Part shown: one piece after another, positions 59,974 through 64,000 of the stretch | How positions within the stretch are numbered: the stretch's first letter is position 1 | Layout of the letters: each line of letters starts with the position of its first letter | Source: JBHGBM01 sp041946965 | GTDB taxonomy: Bacteria; Acidobacteriota; Terriglobia; Bryobacterales; Bryobacteraceae | DNA length: 64,000 bases | Direction: 5' to 3' | NCBI GenBank assembly: GCA_041946965.1 | Contig: JBHGBM010000015.1 | Coordinates: 19,450-83,449, forward strand | Translations under genes and position numbers: made by a program | The notes under the pieces: model-generated | The model's input: only the letters and a program-made list of their open reading frames with translations | Told to the model about the DNA's origin: nothing | The model's database searches: none

Positions 59974-60351
59974 ATGTCGCTGGTAGAAATTACTGTCACC
60001 TCGCCACCGAGCTATGAGGACGCCCACCTGAAAGTCGATTTTGAGTCCCGTGTCGCCCGGCTGGACGGAAACCCTATGCAAATGACGCGCAAGGAGTACG
60101 AGTTGCTGGCTCTGCTGGTAGAGAACGCCGGCGAGATCGTTCCGCGCGAAACCCTGCTCCTGCGTATCTGGGGATACACACCGCAGATCCGAACCCGTAC
60201 CCTGGATGTGCATATACGCCGGCTGCGCCGGAAACTGGGTCCCTACGCCGAACAGTACATCGAGACCATTTTCGGAGTGGGCTACCGCTTCCAACCTTAC
60301 CGCGCCACCCGCATTCCCACGAGGGTGTCCGCCATGGCGCTCGGCGCCTGA
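59974..60351 (+). CDS. OmpR/PhoB-type winged-helix DNA-binding protein without receiver
   Basis: A 125-residue protein consisting of a trans_reg_C domain only (about residues 15-110): LTRKEYEL-like MTRKEYELLALLVENAGEIV, the recognition helix segment RTRTLDVHIRRLRRKLGP, and the wing IETIFGVGYRF. No receiver domain or phosphorylation site is present, and no histidine kinase is nearby, so it either acts constitutively or binds another sensor. AGAGGAGG precedes the ATG. It starts 122 bp after the FxLYD-like gene. Confidence 0.88.
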   Translation: MSLVEITVTSPPSYEDAHLKVDFESRVARLDGNPMQMTRKEYELLALLVENAGEIVPRETLLLRIWGYTPQIRTRTLDVHIRRLRRKLGPYAEQYIETIFGVGYRFQPYRATRIPTRVSAMALGA

Positions 60352-61713
60352 TCAACCCGGGATCGCGAACCGGTCGTTCGTCTGGCGGCCCCATGCCGCC
60401 AGCATCGCGCGGTGCCGCACCAGCGTCTCGCGATAGCGCGCTTCCCCGGCGACGTTGACCATCTCACCCGGGTCCCGCTCGAGGTCCACCAGCGATTCGC
60501 GGCGCGCGCCCTCGCTGTACGCGCAATACTTGTAACGCTGGCTGCGGACCATGCGGCCTTCCGGCGTAGGCAGCCGGCCATCCACTTCCGCTCCTTCGAT
60601 CATCTTGTTGCACACCACCAGGTACTCGCGCGGGTCCTTATCGGGGTCGCGCAGGCTCAGCCCGGGCAGTTGCGCCGGCTTGGGAATGCCCGCATAGGAG
60701 CACAAGGTGGGAATCAGATCGACGCCGGTGTGGGCGAGGCGTCTGGAGACGCCCGGCTTCGTCACGCCCTTGTAGCTGACGATCAGCGGCACGCGCGCGG
60801 CTTCTTCGAAGAACACCGTCTTCTGATTCCAGCGATGCGCGCCCTGGCAGTCGCCGTGGTCGGCGAGGAATACGATCAGGGTGCGCTCTTCCAGGCGCGC
60901 CTGGCGCAGCGGCGCCAGCACCTGGCCGATCAGCCCATCCACCTTCTCAATCATCCGGTAGTAAGCCCAAATGTACTGCCGCCACTTGCGCTCGTCGAAA
61001 TTGCCGACGGGAAACTTCGGGTGGCCCTGGTAGGAACGCCGCATCAGCGCGATCACGTCCGGTGCGTCCTTTTGCAGCTCGAGGTTCGGACGGGCCGGCG
61101 GGCACTGCTCCGGCGGAGGCGGCGCGCCGATGGGGCCGTCCGGCAACTCCTCGCCGCGGGCCCACTGGCAGATATTGTGCGGGTTCACAAAGGAAGCCAC
61201 GGCCAGGAACGGTTGCCGCGGCCGGGAACTCAGAAACTCGACCGCGTTCCTGGCGATGCCGGGATCTCCTTCGCGCTTGGTCCGGCCCAGGTGGTCGAAA
61301 CCGTGGATGGCGGGCTGGCGCTCGGGATAAGGCAGGTGCCACTTGCCGAAATAGGCGGTGGTGTAGCCGGCTTGCTTGAAAATCGAGCCCATCAACGGGA
61401 ACCGGCGGGCATCGATGGGCGTGGTGTTGTTGGTCTGGACCCCGGTCTCCGAGGGGTACCGCCCGGTAAACATGGAGGTGCGCGACGGCACGCACAGCGG
61501 ATTGGCGCAGTAGGCGCGGCTGAAGAACGTGCCGTTCGCAGCCAGGCTATCCATGTTCGGCGTGTGCAGGTACTGGCGGCCGATGCGGCAGCTCATGGCT
61601 TCGGCGAACTGCTGGTCGGTCATCACGATGAGGATGTTGGGCCGCGCCTCGGCGGCGCGAAGCCCGGGGAGCGCGGTCCCCGCGGCGGCGGTAAGAAATG
61701 CGCGTCGGTTCAT
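60352..61713 (-). CDS. Tat-exported sulfatase (second)
   Basis: A 453-residue type I sulfatase. The Tat signal MNRRAFLTAAAGTALPGLRA defines ATG 61713; the frame before it overlaps the divergent esterase gene. Metal and active-site elements are ILIVMTDQQF, the formylglycine motif NPLCVPSRTSMFTGRYP, YFGKWHLPYP and VFLADHGDCQGAH. The DQQ variant replaces DDH in the first motif, seen in choline-sulfatase and iduronate-like branches. Its stop abuts the end of the winged-helix gene with no gap. Confidence 0.92.
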   Translation of the reverse strand: MNRRAFLTAAAGTALPGLRAAEARPNILIVMTDQQFAEAMSCRIGRQYLHTPNMDSLAANGTFFSRAYCANPLCVPSRTSMFTGRYPSETGVQTNNTTPIDARRFPLMGSIFKQAGYTTAYFGKWHLPYPERQPAIHGFDHLGRTKREGDPGIARNAVEFLSSRPRQPFLAVASFVNPHNICQWARGEELPDGPIGAPPPPEQCPPARPNLELQKDAPDVIALMRRSYQGHPKFPVGNFDERKWRQYIWAYYRMIEKVDGLIGQVLAPLRQARLEERTLIVFLADHGDCQGAHRWNQKTVFFEEAARVPLIVSYKGVTKPGVSRRLAHTGVDLIPTLCSYAGIPKPAQLPGLSLRDPDKDPREYLVVCNKMIEGAEVDGRLPTPEGRMVRSQRYKYCAYSEGARRESLVDLERDPGEMVNVAGEARYRETLVRHRAMLAAWGRQTNDRFAIPG

Positions 61714-61734
61714 GCCAGATGTATGGTAGCAGGT

Positions 61735-63762
61735 ATGAGAATTCTCGCTCTCCTGGCCGTGGCTTGCTCCGCGGTTTCCGCCGCTGATCCCCGGGACTGG
61801 CTTCAGGCCCTGGCCATGCGGCAACTCGAGGCGCGGCGCGCTGAGGTGGCCCTCATCTCGACACGCGCCGCGGCGGAGGCCCGGGGCAAAGCCGTCCGCG
61901 AAAAGCTCCTGCGCATGATGGGCGGCCTGCCGGGCGAACGCGCCCCGCTCAATGTGCGGCGCGCGGGGGTGATCGACCGCGGCGATTACCGCATCGAGAA
62001 GCTGATCTACGAAAGCCTGCCGAAGTTCTACGTGACCGCGAACCTTTACGTGCCGAAAGGAGCCGGGCGGTTCCCGGCCGTGTTGCAGCCGACCGGCCAC
62101 AGCGTGCAGGCCAAATCGCGCGCGTTTTACCAGACCCTGGGACTGGCCCTGGTGAAGAGCGGCTTCGTGGTGCTCACCTACGATCCGCTGGGCCAGGGCG
62201 AGCGCCGCCTGTTCTACGACCGGGAGCTGGGCGATTCCAAGGTGGGCGGCCCCACGGCCGAGCACAGCATGGTAGGCATCCAGAGCCTGCTGGCGGGCGA
62301 GAGCGTGGCACGCTACATGGTCTGGGACGCCATGCGGGGCATCGACGTGCTCCTCGCCCGGCCCGAGGTGGACGGCAAGCGCATCGGGGTGGCGGGCTGC
62401 TCCGGAGGCGGCACCTTGACCGCCTACATGGCGGCGCTTGACAGCCGCGTTCAGGCCGCGGCTCCCGCCTGCTACATGACCGCCTGGGAAGAGCAGTTGG
62501 AAGGCACCGGCCCGCAGGACGCGGAGCAGCAGTTTCCAGACCAGTTAAAGGAGGGTCTGAACCACGGCGACTTCGCCATCGCCTTCGCCCCCAAACCCAT
62601 GCTGATCGTCTCCACCGAGGAGGATTTCTTCCCCATCAAGGGGTCCAGCCGGACCTTCGAGGAGGCCAAGCGCATTTACGCCTTGTTCCAGGCCGAAGAC
62701 AAAATCGCGCGCGCCGTGGGTCCCGGCGGGCACGGTATGCCGCAGGTGGTGCGGGAAGCTGTCTACGGGTGGATGAACCGCTGGCTGAAAGGCGGGCCGG
62801 CCGGTCCGCTGCCCGAACCCGCCTTTGAGACCGAGTTCGAACAGGCGCTCTACTGCACCCCGACCGGGCAGGTTTCGACATCACTGGGCGGCGAAACCGC
62901 CAGCACGCTGAACGTGCGGCGGCTTTCGGCGATTCACGTCTCGCGCCCCGTGGCGGATCTTGAGACGCGCATCCGGCGCCTCACCCGTTACGAACCGGCA
63001 ACCGGCCCGGTGCGGGTGGAGACAGGGCAACCGGCTTCCCGCGAAGGCTATACCCTGGAGCCCCTGGTCTTCCAAGCGGCTGGCGGCCGCCGGGTGAAGG
63101 CTCTGCGCGCCCGGCCGCACTCCCCCCGCGCCGGAGCCCGCCCCGTGCTGCTGGTGGCCGAAGAGGGCTCGGCGCGCGCCATGGCGCCCAAGGCGGACGG
63201 CGACGCGCTGGCGCGCGCGGGCCACACCGTCCTGGCGGTGGATGCCGCCGGCTTCGGCGAGAGCGCCGGGGACAGCCCGGAAAAACTCGCCTGGCTGGGG
63301 CTGATGACCGGAAGGCCGCTGGCCGGGCTGGGAATCGAAGATATCCTGCGGGGGCTCGACGTGCTCGGCGCGGAAAAGGCGGCGGGCGTGGGAAGGGGCT
63401 TGGCCGGAGTCGCGCTGCTGCACGCCGCGGCGCTGGATAAACGGTTTTCCGAGGTGGTGATCGAGGGCGGCCTGTTGTCTTACGGAGCGGCCGCGCGCGC
63501 CCCCATTGCCCGCCGCATTCTGGCGGCGGTCATTCCGGGGGTGCTGGGCGAGTACGATCTGCCGGACCTGGCGGCTGCCATCGCGCCGCGCCCGCTCACG
63601 CTGCTGAACACCCGCCGTCCCGCGGGCGATACGGCGCTGGTCACGGAGGTGGAAAAGGAATACCGCGCCGCACTGGATGCTTATGCCGCCGCGGGCGCGG
63701 CCAAGGCGTTCACCATAGCCGAACGGCGCGAAGGCGAGGCGCTCACGGGATCACACCGCTGA
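61735..63762 (+). CDS. Two-domain alpha/beta-hydrolase, acetyl xylan esterase-like
   Basis: A 675-residue exported protein with a signal peptide (MRILALLAVACSAVSA). The first alpha/beta-hydrolase domain (about residues 60-360) has the nucleophile elbow GVAGCSGGGTLTAY and a catalytic His in GPGGHGMPQ. The second domain (about residues 440-650) keeps the fold (VLAVDAAGFGESAG), but the elbow reads GVGRGLAGVAL with no serine, so it is probably inactive. It likely removes acetyl or acyl groups from hemicellulose. The start lies 21 bp from the divergent sulfatase start. The 3' end overlaps the next gene by 12 bp. Confidence 0.82.
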   Translation: MRILALLAVACSAVSAADPRDWLQALAMRQLEARRAEVALISTRAAAEARGKAVREKLLRMMGGLPGERAPLNVRRAGVIDRGDYRIEKLIYESLPKFYVTANLYVPKGAGRFPAVLQPTGHSVQAKSRAFYQTLGLALVKSGFVVLTYDPLGQGERRLFYDRELGDSKVGGPTAEHSMVGIQSLLAGESVARYMVWDAMRGIDVLLARPEVDGKRIGVAGCSGGGTLTAYMAALDSRVQAAAPACYMTAWEEQLEGTGPQDAEQQFPDQLKEGLNHGDFAIAFAPKPMLIVSTEEDFFPIKGSSRTFEEAKRIYALFQAEDKIARAVGPGGHGMPQVVREAVYGWMNRWLKGGPAGPLPEPAFETEFEQALYCTPTGQVSTSLGGETASTLNVRRLSAIHVSRPVADLETRIRRLTRYEPATGPVRVETGQPASREGYTLEPLVFQAAGGRRVKALRARPHSPRAGARPVLLVAEEGSARAMAPKADGDALARAGHTVLAVDAAGFGESAGDSPEKLAWLGLMTGRPLAGLGIEDILRGLDVLGAEKAAGVGRGLAGVALLHAAALDKRFSEVVIEGGLLSYGAAARAPIARRILAAVIPGVLGEYDLPDLAAAIAPRPLTLLNTRRPAGDTALVTEVEKEYRAALDAYAAAGAAKAFTIAERREGEALTGSHR

Positions 63763-63954
63763 CGCGGCGGTTTCGCCCACCCGGGCGACGGCCACCGCTC
63801 TCCGTTCCTCGGTCTCCCAAGGCACGTGGAACGAACGGTGACAACGCCGGCACTGGTAGCGGCCGCTCACCGGCCAGCCGATGTCGGTGTGAGCGACGCG
63901 GCACCATCGTGCGCCCAATTGAGACCAGAACCCCCGCATAAACCGAAGTTCCAC
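63751..63954 (-). CDS. Small zinc-ribbon-like hypothetical protein
   Basis: A 67-residue protein with a Cys/His cluster (WCRVAHTDIGWPVSGRYQCR, then RCHRSF), likely a zinc ribbon or knuckle. Short proteins of this type with a WPV-x-G-x-Y-x-C-R segment occur in Acidobacteriota, so it is probably real. The GTG at 63954 or an ATG at 63939 could start it; neither has a clear Shine-Dalgarno. Its 3' end overlaps the convergent esterase gene by 12 bp. The remaining 46 bases to the window end show nothing. Confidence 0.55.
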   Translation of the reverse strand: MELRFMRGFWSQLGARWCRVAHTDIGWPVSGRYQCRRCHRSFHVPWETEERRAVAVARVGETAASAV

Positions 63955-64000
63955 GACAGAAGGCCGAGTATCTGTTTGAAAGCGTGGGAGATCGATCCGA

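Noticed and set aside
61714..62265. Upstream extension of the second sulfatase
   Set aside because: It is antisense to the esterase gene; the Tat signal at 61713 marks the true start.

Overview
The window is a GC-rich (roughly 64-65%) bacterial chromosome segment, densely coded and with many 4-bp ATGA/GTGA stop-start overlaps. Two Oar-like outer-membrane receptors with an N-terminal carboxypeptidase-regulatory domain, a VWFA-related secreted protein, DUF1080, PIG-L deacetylases, MacB-type permease tandems and Tat-exported sulfatases together point to Acidobacteriota, most likely a Bryobacterales/Solibacter-like organism. This assignment is inference from gene content. No rRNA, tRNA, CRISPR, transposase or phage gene was seen.

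Layout. 1-7000 (+): tail of a beta-galactosidase-like protein, a URO-D/MtaA-like protein, an Oar-like receptor, an SGNH hydrolase and a PIG-L deacetylase. 7146-14900 (+): a tightly coupled set comprising an amidohydrolase, Gfo/Idh oxidoreductase, PPi-type phosphofructokinase, two divergent NagB-like proteins flanking a DhnA-like class I aldolase, an MFS transporter and a DUF1080 protein. It looks like an undescribed carbohydrate catabolic route. 14926-19385 (-): a GH36-like alpha-galactosidase, then the unit AhpD-like protein, DUF2157, DUF4824. The AhpD-like gene is interrupted by an in-frame UGA exactly at the peroxidatic cysteine (CxxU), followed by a SECIS-like hairpin, so it is most likely a selenoprotein. 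19436-22571 (+): COG0523 GTPase, cytidylate kinase, aspartate kinase. 22568-23709 (-): metallopeptidase and SDR, divergent from a MacA/MacB-like export set (23784-27508) that lacks a linked ATPase. 27542-34422 (+): a membrane protein and a Tad/Flp machinery block (CpaB, CpaC, CpaF, TadB, TadC) ending in a 31-residue membrane peptide.

34430-44784: membrane-embedded spermidine-synthase-like protein (-), sulfatase, histidine ammonia-lyase, GNAT acetyltransferase (-), RND-type adaptor lipoprotein, VWA protein, and a propeller plus helical-barrel protein. Behind the last of these, 44804-44927 carries a near-consensus sigma70 promoter, two perfect hairpins (one with a CCUCC loop) and an intrinsic terminator, forming an isolated small-RNA candidate. 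44938-49931 (-): flavin reductase, CbiX-like chelatase, CBS protein and a second Oar-like receptor. 50037-64000: DapA-like aldolase, two TPR proteins, a bifunctional PBP with a UB2H-like region, small membrane proteins, proline dehydrogenase, a 73-residue exported peptide coupled to a GH99-like enzyme, a receiver-less winged-helix regulator, a second sulfatase, a two-domain esterase and a small zinc-ribbon protein.

The genes fit an oligotrophic soil heterotroph using plant or microbial polysaccharides: receptors for uptake, secreted glycosidases, esterases and sulfatases for release, and cytoplasmic sugar enzymes for catabolism. The strongest novelties are the CxxU selenoprotein, the small RNA candidate, and the cluster with two NagB-like proteins missing the catalytic aspartate.
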